From an uncultured Aquimarina sp. (lineage in GTDB: Bacteria; Bacteroidota; Bacteroidia; Flavobacteriales; Flavobacteriaceae), in assembly GCA_947498815.1 (NCBI GenBank), contig CANMLU010000001.1:124001-188000 (forward strand): DNA of 64,000 nt, given 5' to 3'. A program made the position numbers and the translations under genes. The notes below the pieces were generated by a model. It saw nothing but the letters and a program-made list of their open reading frames with translations, ran no database searches and had not been told where the DNA came from. Below, one piece after another: positions 49,835 to 59,817 of this stretch. How positions within the stretch are numbered: position 1 is the first letter of the stretch; the number at the start of each line of letters is the position of its first letter.

Positions 49835-51004
49835 ATGAAAAGGTATTATAATCACATCGTTTTTTCTGTCTTATATTTTCTGGTAATTTCAGTTTTTTCT
49901 CAAAAACATCCTGAAAGATGTGAAGGCCCAGTAGAATTGAATACTAGTTACTCAAAAAAAGATGCTCTTCAAAGCGCTTTGGATGTAATTGTAGAAGAAG
50001 GGGTTCCAGGTGTAAGCTTGGCAGTTTTTTCCGATGAAGGATGGTTCATGGCCAATTCGGGAGTGGTAAATATTGAAAAAAGAATTCCCATGGAATCGTG
50101 CTATTTACAATATCTGCAGAGTATTGCTAAGACATACATGGCGGTGGCTGTACTTCAGTTATATGAGCAAGGAAAAATAAATCTGGATGATCCTATCGCA
50201 AAATATTTACCTTCTTCAATTAGTGATCATCTTACAAAATCAGATAAAATCAGTGTTCGTATGCTTTTAAACCATACTTCGGGGCTTGCCGAATATAACT
50301 TTAGTCCCCATTATGTAACCAAACTATTACAACAGCCTGATCATGTTTTTAAACCCCAGGAGTATATAAAGTATATTTATAATAAGGCTCTAGATTTTCC
50401 ACAAGGGAGCAAATATTCTTATCGAAATACGAATTACGTGTTGCTTGCCATAATAGTAGATAAAATTACCGGAGATCATGCGTCTTTTATTCGGGAATCT
50501 ATTTTTAAACCTCTACGATTGCAGCACACGTATTATCCGCTTTTGGTTGATAAATTAGGCGATGATCAACTGGTTTCTCCTTATTGGGATCGCTATAGTC
50601 AAGGTGTTATCGAGAATGTTTCAAAAATTCAACAAAATAATGTGGCATATATGGTTGGGGATGATGGTATAGTAACCACTCCGGTTGAAGCGATTATATT
50701 TCTCAAAGGACTAATGGAAGGAAAATTAATTAAAGAAACTACTTTGCAAGAAATGCTGCAATGGGTAAAAAGAGAGGATGGCTCACTAGCATATGGATTA
50801 GGGATTGGTTATAATGATTTTAAGGGATTTAAATCCTATGAACATTCTGGTGGCGGTATTGGCGCAGGAGCAGAATTAAGATATTTCCCCGACAAAAATA
50901 TATACATGTTTGTTGGAATAAACTTGGGCACCGTTACCGAAAGCCCTTTGCACAAAGGTATTGCTCCGGCTAGAGATCAACTTTTTAAAGCACTTTTGGA
51001 GTAA
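49835..51004 (+). CDS. Secreted serine hydrolase of the class C beta-lactamase fold
   Basis: 389 residues with a signal peptide (MKRYYNHIVFSVLYFLVISV, cut after FSQ). The nucleophile motif SIAK in LQYLQSIAKTYMAVAVLQLY, the YRN motif in KYSYRNTNYVLLAIIVD and the HSGGG motif in SYEHSGGGIGAG form the SxxK/YxN/HxG set of this fold. Such proteins act as esterases, D-peptidases or carboxypeptidases; real beta-lactamase activity is not implied. Upstream is a barrel protein on the same transcript. No membrane helices follow the catalytic domain. Confidence 0.87.
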   Translation: MKRYYNHIVFSVLYFLVISVFSQKHPERCEGPVELNTSYSKKDALQSALDVIVEEGVPGVSLAVFSDEGWFMANSGVVNIEKRIPMESCYLQYLQSIAKTYMAVAVLQLYEQGKINLDDPIAKYLPSSISDHLTKSDKISVRMLLNHTSGLAEYNFSPHYVTKLLQQPDHVFKPQEYIKYIYNKALDFPQGSKYSYRNTNYVLLAIIVDKITGDHASFIRESIFKPLRLQHTYYPLLVDKLGDDQLVSPYWDRYSQGVIENVSKIQQNNVAYMVGDDGIVTTPVEAIIFLKGLMEGKLIKETTLQEMLQWVKREDGSLAYGLGIGYNDFKGFKSYEHSGGGIGAGAELRYFPDKNIYMFVGINLGTVTESPLHKGIAPARDQLFKALLE

Positions 51005-51086
51005 CAACCTCAAAAGACTTCATTTGTAAAGATGGTGATAATAGTAGTTTCCTATTATTCCTGAAGGAATAAAATGTAATCTTCCT

Positions 51087-51094
51087 TAACTTTG
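51087..51094 (+). promoter_or_regulatory. Probable -7 box of queD
   Basis: TAACTTTG matches TAnnTTTG, 20 bases before the queD start. Confidence 0.5.
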
Positions 51095-51114
51095 TAAAAA
51101 TTACATAGTAAAGG

Positions 51115-51564
51115 ATGAGTAAGATACGTATCACCAAGCAGTTTTCTTTTGAAACAGGCCACGCATTGTATGGGTATGATGGCAAATGCCGAAATGTGCA
51201 TGGACATAGTTATAAGCTAAGTGTCACAGTAATCGGAACACCAATTGCAGATACCTCTCATGTAAAGCTAGGGATGGTCATTGATTTTGGAGATCTTAAA
51301 AAGATTGTCAAAGAAGATATCGAAGATGTTTTTGATCATGCAACAGTGTTTAATAAGAATACACCACACTTAGAACTTGCAAACGAGCTTGAAAAAAGAG
51401 GGCATAATGTGATATTGGTGGATTATCAACCCACCAGCGAAAACATGGTCATTGATTTTGCAAAAAAAATCAAAGCTAGACTTCCACAGAATATTGAGTT
51501 GCACTCACTACGACTTCAAGAAACGGAGACCTCGTATGCAGAGTGGTACGCAAGTGACAACTAG
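51115..51564 (+). CDS. queD: 6-carboxytetrahydropterin synthase
   Basis: 149 residues; converts 7,8-dihydroneopterin triphosphate into 6-carboxy-tetrahydropterin for queuosine (or related pterin) synthesis. Zinc ligands H16 (ETGHALYGYDG), H29 and H31 (CRNVHGHSYKL) and the catalytic C25 are present, with LRLQETETSYAEW near the end supplying the conserved Glu. The gene lies 38 bp ahead of lpxH and seems to share a transcript with it. No queC/queE genes are in the window. Confidence 0.92.
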   Translation: MSKIRITKQFSFETGHALYGYDGKCRNVHGHSYKLSVTVIGTPIADTSHVKLGMVIDFGDLKKIVKEDIEDVFDHATVFNKNTPHLELANELEKRGHNVILVDYQPTSENMVIDFAKKIKARLPQNIELHSLRLQETETSYAEWYASDN

Positions 51565-51601
51565 TAATGGTTTTCCTATATTTACATTTCAAATTAATGT
51601 T

Positions 51602-52357
51602 ATGAACCTTCCTAAAGGGAAAAAGATATATTTTGCCAGTGATAATCACTTGGGAGCTCCAACTTCAGAAGAGAGTTTTCCAAGAGAACAAAAGTTTGTA
51701 AAATGGCTTGATGAGGTAAAGAAAGATGCTGCTGCAATTTTTCTGCTAGGTGATCTTTTCGATTTTTGGTTTGAATACAAAACAGTAGTTCCCAAAGGTT
51801 TTACAAGAACACTAGGTAAACTGGCAGAGATTACCGATTCAGGAATCCCAGTCTATTATTTTGTAGGTAATCATGATCTATGGATGAATGGATATTTTGA
51901 AGAAGAATTGAATATCCCGGTATATCATAAACCTCAAGAGTTTACTTTTAATGATACCACATTTTTTATTGGTCATGGTGATGGTTTGGGTCCAGGTGAT
52001 AAGGGCTATAAACGCATGAAAAAAATATTTACCAATCCATTAGCCAAATGGTTTTATAGATGGTTGCATCCTGATCTTGGAGTGAAGCTTGCACAATATC
52101 TTTCGGTAAAAAATAAATTGATCTCTGGTGATGAAGACGTGACTTTTCTTGGAGAAGAAAATGAATGGTTGGTGCAATACTGCAAGAGAAAATTGGAGGA
52201 CAAACACAGGGATCATTTTGTGTTTGGACATAGACATCTTCCTATGGAAATCCAATTAAACGAGCAGTCAAAATATACCAATTTGGGTGACTGGATTACT
52301 CATTACACCTATGCCATTTTTGATGGCAAGGAGTTTAAGTTAGTGCAATACCCATAA
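51602..52357 (+). CDS. lpxH: UDP-2,3-diacylglucosamine diphosphatase (LpxH-like)
   Basis: Hydrolyses UDP-2,3-diacylglucosamine to lipid X in lipid A synthesis. From the ATG at 51602 the protein of 251 residues starts MNLPKGKKIYFASDNHLGAP. The calcineurin-like metal site is complete: D and H in SDNHLG, D in LGDLFDFWFE, N-H in VGNHDLWM, H in IGHGDG and GHRH. The frame is open back to 51452, inside queD, but the first 50 residues of that form are unlike the family. Consistent with an LPS-bearing cell. Confidence 0.9.
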   Translation: MNLPKGKKIYFASDNHLGAPTSEESFPREQKFVKWLDEVKKDAAAIFLLGDLFDFWFEYKTVVPKGFTRTLGKLAEITDSGIPVYYFVGNHDLWMNGYFEEELNIPVYHKPQEFTFNDTTFFIGHGDGLGPGDKGYKRMKKIFTNPLAKWFYRWLHPDLGVKLAQYLSVKNKLISGDEDVTFLGEENEWLVQYCKRKLEDKHRDHFVFGHRHLPMEIQLNEQSKYTNLGDWITHYTYAIFDGKEFKLVQYP

Positions 52358-52429
52358 CCGTACTATCATCATAATATAGTATAAAGCGGATACGAAAAAT
52401 CGCACCCGCTAAAGCTATCATTTTTAAGA

Positions 52430-53941
52430 TTACTCTATCATAAGCTGTTTGACAATAGTGTTTTTTCCCAGCGTAATTTTTAATAGGTATAACCCATTTG
52501 TTTTAACATCATTTTCTAAGTCTTGAACAGAAACAGATCTGGTCCCTGCTTTTAGAATACCTAAGTTGCTTTTAGTAATACTTCTTCCATTTAGATCCAT
52601 AATTTCTACAAAAGACTGTACATCTTGAGGCACATTAATTTGAATATGAACATCCTCTCCTTTGATAATCGGATTAGGATATACAGTAACACTTTGCGAT
52701 GGTAAAGGTTTACTATTTTGCACAGTACTCACTCTATTTGGGTTAAGTCCTTTGATGATAAATTTTTCCCATGCACCTACGGCATTTCGGTTACAGAATA
52801 TCCCCATGTTTCTACCATTTTCATGACTTACATACTTACCATTATTTCCTTTAATGGCGTATAAATCACCTCCAAGAGATTCTAGTTTGAATTTTTCCCA
52901 TGCACCCACAGCATTACGATTACAATTCATGGCTTTTTTACCGTTTTCTGAGCTTACATATTTCCCATTATTTCCTTTAAAACTTACGGTTCCATTACCA
53001 GAAGATTGTACAGTGAATTTTTCTCCAGATCCTACCTCGCTGCGATTTGCGCGCATGGATCGGTTACCATTTTCAGAACTTATGTACTTATTTATACTTT
53101 GCCCTTTAACGGTCACAGACCCTGAGTTGTTCCCATCCCCTCCGTTGGAATTTTGTTCTACATAAATAAGGATATCAACAATAGAAGCATTTCCTTTATT
53201 GTCAATTGCTTTAACTTCAATTAGATAATTTTTTACTCCAAGATTGGTTAGTAGATTGTCTTGGCCATTTTGATTCCATTCATACGGAGCTACTCTTTCC
53301 TTTCTTACGACCACCCCATCAATTTTTACTTCAACTTCTTTGACACCGTCTTGATCTGTAGCTTCTGCTAGTACTTTTATGTTCGCCGGAGCAGTAAATC
53401 TTTTATTTAGAGTGGGAAATATAACTCTTAGTTTTGGCCCTTGTCCAACACCAGAACCACCAGTGCCGGCAGTACCTATTTCCCCATTATCACCATTACC
53501 GTTTCCGCCGCCATCTCCGCCGCCGTTTCCGTTAAAAATGGTTCGTGTTCTTAACCAAGCCATATCCCACTTAGGCCCGATTTGATTACATCCAGCTGGT
53601 CCTATGTCGACTCTACCAGGACATCCTGGCTCATCCGGAGCATCATTGTAAGGCCCATTTCCGCATTGGATATCATTGTATGGGATATCACCGTTTCTAA
53701 AATTTCTGTATTGTGGATGTTTTTTTAATTCTTCACATATTTTTTTTACGCCATAAAGAGTACCATTAATTTCCACTTTTTTATTGGTGATACCGTGATC
53801 ATAATTAGATTCACACCAACAAAAACCATTAGCTTTAAAGCTATCTTTCCACCCAGGCCTCGGATTCCATTGTTGTGAAAAAATATTGCTCATAGAAAAA
53901 ATGGCAATTAAGAGTGTTAGAATAATTAGTTTACGTTTCAT
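52430..53941 (-). CDS. Secreted T9SS cargo protein with fascin-like repeats
   Basis: 503 residues. Domains in order: signal peptide (1-23, cut after FSQ), a Cys-rich N-domain (about 25-135; WCESNYDHGITNKK, GNGPYNDAPDEPGCPGRVD), a Gly-rich linker with poly-GN, an Ig-like domain (about 170-260), three fascin-like beta-trefoil repeats (about 275-400; pattern KGNNGKYVSSENG-x-AMNCNRNAVGAWEKF), and a type A sorting domain (about 425-503, VTVYPNPI ... GLYLLKITLGKNTIVKQLMI). The last domain sends it through the type IX system. The trefoil suggests binding to a surface or glycan. No catalytic motif is visible. Confidence 0.83.
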   Translation of the reverse strand: MKRKLIILTLLIAIFSMSNIFSQQWNPRPGWKDSFKANGFCWCESNYDHGITNKKVEINGTLYGVKKICEELKKHPQYRNFRNGDIPYNDIQCGNGPYNDAPDEPGCPGRVDIGPAGCNQIGPKWDMAWLRTRTIFNGNGGGDGGGNGNGDNGEIGTAGTGGSGVGQGPKLRVIFPTLNKRFTAPANIKVLAEATDQDGVKEVEVKIDGVVVRKERVAPYEWNQNGQDNLLTNLGVKNYLIEVKAIDNKGNASIVDILIYVEQNSNGGDGNNSGSVTVKGQSINKYISSENGNRSMRANRSEVGSGEKFTVQSSGNGTVSFKGNNGKYVSSENGKKAMNCNRNAVGAWEKFKLESLGGDLYAIKGNNGKYVSHENGRNMGIFCNRNAVGAWEKFIIKGLNPNRVSTVQNSKPLPSQSVTVYPNPIIKGEDVHIQINVPQDVQSFVEIMDLNGRSITKSNLGILKAGTRSVSVQDLENDVKTNGLYLLKITLGKNTIVKQLMIE

Positions 53942-54123
53942 AATAAGGGTGTTTAATAATTTGTGAGTTATTATTGTGCATTAAAGTTCCTATTATAAAC
54001 GTAGGTTTTGAGTTTTGACAAGGGTACATTGGGTATACAAACCTTTAAAAAGAGAATACATAAAGCATACTTTGATTCTATGTAAACAATCGAAGATATA
54101 GATTGAAGAAATAAAAATGTTGG

Positions 54124-55092
54124 TTACTTGATCCTTGACAGGACTTCTTCTGTAACCTGAACACCAATTATTTCTGAAGTATGAAGTGCAGTATCGTGTT
54201 TAAAAAATATAATTGTGCTATCCAAAATGGCTTCTATCAAATAGTAACCACCGTTAAAATAAGAGTTTTTTACTCTTGCTTTTAGTGTAGAATTGACATC
54301 CACTATTAATTCATGAGGATATATTAGAATAGTTTCTGGGCTATCTGATTTTGTAAACAAAGAAAGCTTAAGTTGATTTACTTCGCCAAACAAAGAGGCT
54401 ATGTAATAATTAGTAGGGTTTTGATATAAGGCGGTTGTGTTTTGTTTGGTAAGAATCTCTCCTTGTTTAATGACTATAGTTTCATCTGCAAAAGAAAGAA
54501 TATCTGTCTTGTCATGTGTTGCGGTAATACTAGTAATATTATTTCTATTTAGATATCTAAAAAGATTTCTACGAAGAGAGCTTCTTCTAAAATTATCAAT
54601 ATTATGAAACGGCTCGTCCAATAATAACAATTCTGGTTTTTTGGCAAGGGCTTTGGCCAAAGCCACTCTTTGCATTTGACCACCACTTAGGTTTTCTACT
54701 TTGGTATTTGCAAAGTCCGTCATTTCAACAATCTCTAATAATTCTTGAATGCGGCCTTGTTTTAATTTTGGGTCAAAGTTGGATAGATATTGACCGATAT
54801 TTTCGGCGACACTTCGATAGGATTGTAACTCAAAACCTTGAGAAAGGTATTTCATGTTTTCTTCTCCGGGAACCAGATTATAATTAGGTCCAAGCAACTG
54901 TTGACCATCCCAAGTTAATATTCCTTCCTCAACATGTAATAACCCATAGATAATTTTGAGCAAGGTGCTTTTTCCACAACCACTAGCTCCAATTAATGCA
55001 ATATGTTGTCCTTTTTCAATAGTAAAACTCACATTTTTCAAAACGCGTTGTTTGTTGTTATAAGAAAAGGATACATTTTGGATTGTAAGCAT
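54124..55092 (-). CDS. ABC transporter ATP-binding protein with TOBE-like C-terminus
   Basis: 322 residues. Walker A GASGCGKST, signature NLSGGQMQRVALAKAL, Walker B LLLLDEPFHN and H-loop ATHDKTD define an ABC ATPase of the PotA/FbpC type. The C-terminal 90 residues (LLIYPHELIVDVNSTL-like region) resemble a TOBE regulatory domain. No permease or binding protein is near. A TATATTTG box lies directly upstream, and an upstream TTG within it is rejected as start. The import cargo is not clear. Confidence 0.85.
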   Translation of the reverse strand: MLTIQNVSFSYNNKQRVLKNVSFTIEKGQHIALIGASGCGKSTLLKIIYGLLHVEEGILTWDGQQLLGPNYNLVPGEENMKYLSQGFELQSYRSVAENIGQYLSNFDPKLKQGRIQELLEIVEMTDFANTKVENLSGGQMQRVALAKALAKKPELLLLDEPFHNIDNFRRSSLRRNLFRYLNRNNITSITATHDKTDILSFADETIVIKQGEILTKQNTTALYQNPTNYYIASLFGEVNQLKLSLFTKSDSPETILIYPHELIVDVNSTLKARVKNSYFNGGYYLIEAILDSTIIFFKHDTALHTSEIIGVQVTEEVLSRIK

Positions 55093-55095
55093 TGT

Positions 55096-55103
55096 CAAAT
55101 ATA
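55096..55103 (-). promoter_or_regulatory. -7 box of the ABC ATPase gene
   Basis: TATATTTG on the minus strand, followed by three bases and the ATG at 55092. Suggests a leaderless message. Confidence 0.45.
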
Positions 55104-55127
55104 TTGAACTTTGATGAGGTTATTCAA

Positions 55128-55162
55128 TAAAAAAACCGCTTCTTAAAAAGAAACGGTTTTAT
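55128..55162 (-). terminator. Terminator after the prolyl oligopeptidase gene
   Basis: AACCG-TTTCTT pairs with AAGAAG-CGGTT around a T-rich loop, and both flanks carry T/A runs. It separates the peptidase from the ABC gene. Confidence 0.75.
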
Positions 55163-55182
55163 TTTTTTATCATTATGGCGGG

Positions 55183-57351
55183 TTATCCTTTTACTTTGTT
55201 GGTAACCTTTTCTGGCAATACCTCATACCCCATATTATAGAGTGTAAAACCAAAAATATCCGCGTATTGTTCGATAGTTTTGCTTACCGGGGTTCCGGCA
55301 CCGTGGCCAGCATTAGTTTCAATTCTTATTAAAGTTGGGTTATCTCCTGATTGTTTTGATTGTAATTCTGCTGCAAATTTAAATGAATGTGCAGGTACAA
55401 CTCGATCATCATGATCCCCAGTGGTTACCAGAGTAGCGGGATACTGCACGCCTTCTTTTACATTATGCACGGGCGAATATCCTTTTAGATACTCAAACAT
55501 TTCTTTACTTTCCTCGGCAGTACCATAGTCATAAGCCCATCCAGCTCCAGCGGTAAAAGTATGATAACGTAACATATCCAAAACCCCTACTGCAGGTAGA
55601 GCAACTTTCATAAGGTCTGGCCTCTGAGTCATCGTAGCTCCAACCAATAACCCTCCATTTGATCCTCCTCTAATGGCGAGGTAATCACTTGAAGTGTATT
55701 TGTTTTCGATTAGATATTCTGCAGCCGCAATAAAATCATCAAATACATTTTGCTTTTGCATCTTAGTGCCCGCAACATGCCATTTTTTACCATATTCTCC
55801 ACCACCTCTTAGGTTAGGTACGGCATAAATACCACCTTGTTCCATCCAAACTGCATTGGCAATACTAAAGGAAGGAGTAAGGCTAATATTAAATCCACCA
55901 TAACCGTACAATATGGTTGGGTTTTTCCCATTTAATTCAACACCCTTTTTGTGGGTGATAATCATAGGTACTTTGGCGCCGTCTTTTGAAGTATAAAATA
56001 CCTGTTTGCTTTCGTAATGATCAGGGTTAAAATCTATTTTGGGTTTGCGGTACACCTCTGATGTTCCTTCAGCGATACTGTATTTATAAATACTACTTGG
56101 TGTTTTATAATTAGTAAAAGAATAATACAGTTCTTTTTCTTCTTTTTTTGATCCAAACCCGTTTGCACTACCTACTCCAGGTAGTTCTATTTCACGAATT
56201 AATTTTCCATCATAGTCATATTGCAGGACTTTTGAGACTGCATCTACCATATATTCTGTAAAGAAGTAGCCTCCACCTGTTCCTGGGCTTAGCACATTTT
56301 CTGTTTCTGGAATGAAATCTTTCCAATGCTCTGGAGTAGGGTTAGATGCATCCACAGTTACAATTTTCTGATTGGGAGCATCAAGATTGGTAACCAGATA
56401 GAGTTTGGATCCAACATTTTCTATCACATAAGTATCACTATCGGTATGGTCCAAAATGGTAATCAGCTTACTATTTGGTTTGGCAAGATCTTTTATGAAT
56501 AATTTATTGCCAGATGTAGACGTGCTTGCAGAAATAGTAAGATAACGATCGTCTTCTGTAACACCTCCAAACACATAACGGTGCTTTTCTTCTGGTGTCC
56601 CGCCAAAAATTAATTGGTCTTCTTTTTGCGACGTCCCTAATTTATGATAGTATACTTTGTGTTGATCTGTTTTGGCAGAAAGCTCACTGCCTTTTGGTTT
56701 GTCATAACTAGAATAAAAGAATCCATCATTTCCTTTCCAGGACATACCAGAAAACTTAACATCAATAATGGTATCTTCTATTATTTCTTTGGTTTCGGCA
56801 TTTTTAACGATTACTTTTCGCCAATCACTTCCTCCTTCTGAGATTGCATAAGCAACGAGTTTTCCATTTTTGGAAAAATTAACGCTACCTAATGAAGTAG
56901 TGCCATCTTTGCTAAAGGTATTGGGATCCAGAAAAACTTCAGGTTCGTCACCTTCGTTCTTAAAACGGTAGATCACATATTGATTTTGAAGTCCATCATT
57001 TTTATAAAAGTACGTATACTCGCCTTCTTTAAAAGGAGCGCTTACTTTTTCGTAGTTCCAAAGGTCAGAAAGACGTTTTTTTAAATCTTTTCTAAAAGGG
57101 ATGTTTTCAAAATAGCCAAATGTGGCCTTATTTTGAGATGCAACCCATTTTCCGGTTTCTTCGCTTCGGTCATCTTCGAGCCAGCGATAAGGATCTTTGA
57201 TTTCGGTCCCAAAATAAGTACTTATAGTATCTACTTTTTTGGTTTCGGGATAGTTCAATGCAATGTTGGTTTTACTGTTTTGATCTTTTGATTCTTTTTT
57301 ACATGCTACCATTAGTGTAATGATGGACAGCATAAAAAATACTTTTTTCAT
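55183..57351 (-). CDS. Prolyl oligopeptidase-family serine peptidase (S9), lipoprotein
   Basis: 722 residues from the ATG at 57351. Cleaves after proline in short peptides. The signal [17 protein letters not shown] gives a lipidated Cys17 followed by KKESKD, so it is membrane-anchored outside the cytoplasm. The seven-bladed propeller (about 80-430) precedes the alpha/beta hydrolase domain with [11 protein letters not shown] (nucleophile Ser), GDHDDRVVP (Asp) and NAGHGAG (His). An in-frame ATG exists at 57375, but it lies inside a TAnnTTTG box, so the later start is chosen. Monocistronic with its own terminator. Confidence 0.93.
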   Translation of the reverse strand: MKKVFFMLSIITLMVACKKESKDQNSKTNIALNYPETKKVDTISTYFGTEIKDPYRWLEDDRSEETGKWVASQNKATFGYFENIPFRKDLKKRLSDLWNYEKVSAPFKEGEYTYFYKNDGLQNQYVIYRFKNEGDEPEVFLDPNTFSKDGTTSLGSVNFSKNGKLVAYAISEGGSDWRKVIVKNAETKEIIEDTIIDVKFSGMSWKGNDGFFYSSYDKPKGSELSAKTDQHKVYYHKLGTSQKEDQLIFGGTPEEKHRYVFGGVTEDDRYLTISASTSTSGNKLFIKDLAKPNSKLITILDHTDSDTYVIENVGSKLYLVTNLDAPNQKIVTVDASNPTPEHWKDFIPETENVLSPGTGGGYFFTEYMVDAVSKVLQYDYDGKLIREIELPGVGSANGFGSKKEEKELYYSFTNYKTPSSIYKYSIAEGTSEVYRKPKIDFNPDHYESKQVFYTSKDGAKVPMIITHKKGVELNGKNPTILYGYGGFNISLTPSFSIANAVWMEQGGIYAVPNLRGGGEYGKKWHVAGTKMQKQNVFDDFIAAAEYLIENKYTSSDYLAIRGGSNGGLLVGATMTQRPDLMKVALPAVGVLDMLRYHTFTAGAGWAYDYGTAEESKEMFEYLKGYSPVHNVKEGVQYPATLVTTGDHDDRVVPAHSFKFAAELQSKQSGDNPTLIRIETNAGHGAGTPVSKTIEQYADIFGFTLYNMGYEVLPEKVTNKVKG

Positions 57352-57374
57352 GATGAAATTGTTAATGTATTTCA

Positions 57375-57382
57375 CAAATCTA
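57375..57382 (-). promoter_or_regulatory. Probable -7 box of the prolyl oligopeptidase gene
   Basis: TAGATTTG on the minus strand, 23 bases upstream of the ATG at 57351. It overlaps the longer start. Confidence 0.48.
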
Positions 57383-57552
57383 TCAAAAGAAGATTGTACA
57401 AATGCTAAATAAAATATAAAAAAGACTGCTCTGTAAATTATCCTATGAAGAAATAATGGGCTTTCTTCTACGTTGCTTTGGGGTTTAGCGACGTGTAGGA
57501 TTAATATACGAGAGCAGTCAGAATTTTCTGTAAGAAACGAAAAATTTTGGAC

Positions 57553-57921
57553 TTAGAAAAGTGATTTATAATTGTCCCAATTTTTGAAGATAAGAAAAGC
57601 ATTTAAAAGAAAAACAAAAGCTCCAGGGCCTATGCCCACAGGATCTAAAGTAATGTGGAATACTATAATATTTACAGAGATAGGAGCTAATATCACCAAG
57701 GCAAACGGCACAGCTTTGTTTATGATTAATAAAAGTCCTGCTATTATTTCAACAAGCGCTACTGTTTTCATGATATAACTTCCTGCTAATGCACCAAATA
57801 ATATTCCTGCTTCTGGATTTGCAAACTCAATTGCGGGTAAAAACCCAATAAACTTATTGAGCCCAAAAATAACGAGTATGGCTCCTAATAGTATTCTTAG
57901 TATTAAAATTAATTTATTCAT
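57553..57921 (-). CDS. DoxX-like membrane protein
   Basis: 122 residues with four hydrophobic helices (ILRILLGAILVIFGL, GSYIMKTVALVEIIAGLLLI, VPFALVILAPISVNIIVF, GAFVFLLNAFLIF). The first helix with FGLNKFIGFLP and the VEIIAGLLLI helix are typical of DoxX-family proteins, which have loose links to redox and quinone functions. Function not known. It has no close partner; the nearest genes are over 140 bp away. Confidence 0.75.
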   Translation of the reverse strand: MNKLILILRILLGAILVIFGLNKFIGFLPAIEFANPEAGILFGALAGSYIMKTVALVEIIAGLLLIINKAVPFALVILAPISVNIIVFHITLDPVGIGPGAFVFLLNAFLIFKNWDNYKSLF

Positions 57922-58009
57922 TTTTTTATTTTTTTGTGATTAATTTGAAGTATTAGAAGGTGAAATGTTAAATACCTTACAAAACTAGTTTTGAGATGAA
58001 GTGCCTTAA

Positions 58010-58048
58010 AAAAGAAAACCCTTGCTATCTTTACGATAACAAGGGTTC
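58010..58048 (-). terminator. Terminator of asd
   Basis: AACCCTTG pairs with CAAGGGTT, with an inner TATC/GATA stem. The T-rich tail is on the minus strand, just after the asd stop codon. Confidence 0.85.
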
Positions 58049-58070
58049 TATTGTTTTGCTTTTGAGGTAA

Positions 58071-59063
58071 TTATCCAATTAACTTGTGTTCTACTAGATA
58101 TTCTCCTATTTGAACGGCATTAGTTGCGGCTCCTTTTCGTAGATTATCTGCAACGATCCACATGTTTAACGCATTTTCTCGAGAGTGATCCCTTCTAATT
58201 CTGCCTACGAAAACATCATTTTTACCTTCGGCATAAATAGGCATTGGGTAGGTGTTTGTATCTGGATTATCCTGCACAGTTACACCTTGTGTTGCATTTA
58301 AAAGGGTCCTCACTTCACCCTCATTGAATTCCCTATCAAATTCAAGGTTTACACTTTCACTATGTCCTCCGACTACAGGAATTCTTATGGCTGTTGCGGT
58401 TACTGCAATTGTACGATCATCAAGAATTTTCTGCGTTTCGTTTACCAATTTCATTTCTTCTTTCGTATATCCATTCTCTTGGAAAACATCACAATGCGGA
58501 ATTGCATTACGGTGTATTGGATAAGGGTAGGCCATTTCTCCTTTTTCACCGGCATATTCGTTTTCTAACTGCTGTACAGCTTTAACACCAGTACCAGTTA
58601 TGGATTGATACGTTGAAATTACTGCACGCTTGATTTTATATTTGTCGTGTAAAGGGCCCAAAGCCATTACCAATTGAATTGTTGAACAATTAGGGTTGGC
58701 AATAATCTTATCTTCTGCAGTCAATGATTTGGCATTAATTTCTGGAACGACCAACTTTTTGGTTGGGTCCATCCTCCATGCCGATGAGTTGTCAATAACG
58801 GTAATGCCCGCTTCGGCAAACTTGGGAGCCCACTCTATAGAGGTGCTTCCTCCGGCAGAAAATAAGGCAACATCAGGTTTCATTTCTACAGCCGTGGCAA
58901 GGCCTACTACGGTATATTCATTTCCTTTATACATTAGTTTCTTACCTACGGATCGCTCTGATGCCACAGGAATTAACTCTGTTACCGGAAAATTTCTCTC
59001 TTCTAATACTTTTAACATTACGGTTCCTACCAACCCGGTAGCACCTACAACAGCTACTTTCAT
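58071..59063 (-). CDS. asd: Aspartate-semialdehyde dehydrogenase
   Basis: 330 residues; reduces aspartyl-phosphate to the semialdehyde, the branch point to lysine, diaminopimelate, threonine and methionine. The NADP loop VAVVGATGLVGTVMLKVL, nucleophile C126 in ANPNCSTIQL and the GGHSESVNLEFD motif are present. The form is the Gram-negative/Bacillus-like short type. It has its own terminator and no close partner gene. Confidence 0.96.
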   Translation of the reverse strand: MKVAVVGATGLVGTVMLKVLEERNFPVTELIPVASERSVGKKLMYKGNEYTVVGLATAVEMKPDVALFSAGGSTSIEWAPKFAEAGITVIDNSSAWRMDPTKKLVVPEINAKSLTAEDKIIANPNCSTIQLVMALGPLHDKYKIKRAVISTYQSITGTGVKAVQQLENEYAGEKGEMAYPYPIHRNAIPHCDVFQENGYTKEEMKLVNETQKILDDRTIAVTATAIRIPVVGGHSESVNLEFDREFNEGEVRTLLNATQGVTVQDNPDTNTYPMPIYAEGKNDVFVGRIRRDHSRENALNMWIVADNLRKGAATNAVQIGEYLVEHKLIG

Positions 59064-59217
59064 TTATTTAACTTTTTCCTTTTGGCTAATACAAAAATCG
59101 TATAAACTCTTTTAAATTTCGCCAAATGTGCGTAATATTTTTGTGGCGACAAGATTTTATACAAAAAATATAGAAATTTTTATTAATTGTTAAATAATAT
59201 ACATTTTGTAAAAAATA

Positions 59218-59242
59218 ACCGCCTTAATTTTTAAGGCGGTTT
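59218..59242 (-). terminator. Terminator of mscL
   Basis: AACCGCCTTAA and TTAAGGCGGTT form an 11-bp perfect stem with a TTT loop, followed by a T-rich tail on the minus strand. It lies 55 bp after the mscL stop codon. Confidence 0.82.
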
Positions 59243-59296
59243 AGGTTAGAATATGTAGTATAGCGGTAGCTATAGATAATTTATTCTTGTAAAAGA

Positions 59297-59716
59297 TTAT
59301 TTTTTAAGTAAATCTCTTATTTCTGCAAGTAACTCCTCTTGAGTTGGGCCAGCTGGTGCCGCAGGAGCCGCCTCTTCTTCTTTTTTCTTTGTTTTTTCGT
59401 ATGCTTTTAAGACCACAAAAATGAACAGACCTACAATAATAAAGTTAATAATTGCCTGGATTAAGTTTCCATACGTCATAACGGCTGCACCAGCTTCTTG
59501 AGCTGCTGCAAGGCTATCATAAGCTTGTCCGTCTAGTGAAATAAATTTTTGTGTAAAATCCGTTCCTCCAGTAATAACACCTACGATCGGCATGATAATA
59601 TCCGCTACAGCAGAACCTACTATTTTGTTAAATGCACCTCCGATTACAACGGCCGTAGCCAAAGCTACAATATCACCTTTTAATAAAAAAGACTTGAAAT
59701 CTTTAAAAAACCCCAT
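59297..59716 (-). CDS. mscL: Large-conductance mechanosensitive channel
   Basis: 139 residues; opens under membrane tension to release solutes during osmotic downshift. The N-terminus [20 protein letters not shown] and the pore helix [19 protein letters not shown] are canonical, followed by the second helix [21 protein letters not shown] Pro/Ala linker ([12 protein letters not shown]) leads to the C-terminal helical bundle ([14 protein letters not shown]). The periplasmic loop is slightly longer than in E. coli (138 residues overall, so a similar length). Confidence 0.95.
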   Translation of the reverse strand: MGFFKDFKSFLLKGDIVALATAVVIGGAFNKIVGSAVADIIMPIVGVITGGTDFTQKFISLDGQAYDSLAAAQEAGAAVMTYGNLIQAIINFIIVGLFIFVVLKAYEKTKKKEEEAAPAAPAGPTQEELLAEIRDLLKK

Positions 59717-59817
59717 ATTATATTAGATTTAGATAGTTAGTATTGTACTAATTTAACAAAAAACTAAGAAATCAAAGAAAATCGCACTAATTGTTTCTAT
59801 GGCGTTATCGACAAAAG

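Noticed and set aside
51452-52357. Longer LpxH start inside queD
   Set aside because: The extra 50 residues are a shadow of queD; LpxH-like proteins start close to the first metal motif.
58252-59115. Several plus-strand frames opposite asd
   Set aside because: They are antisense shadows of a strongly conserved gene and have no matching features of their own.
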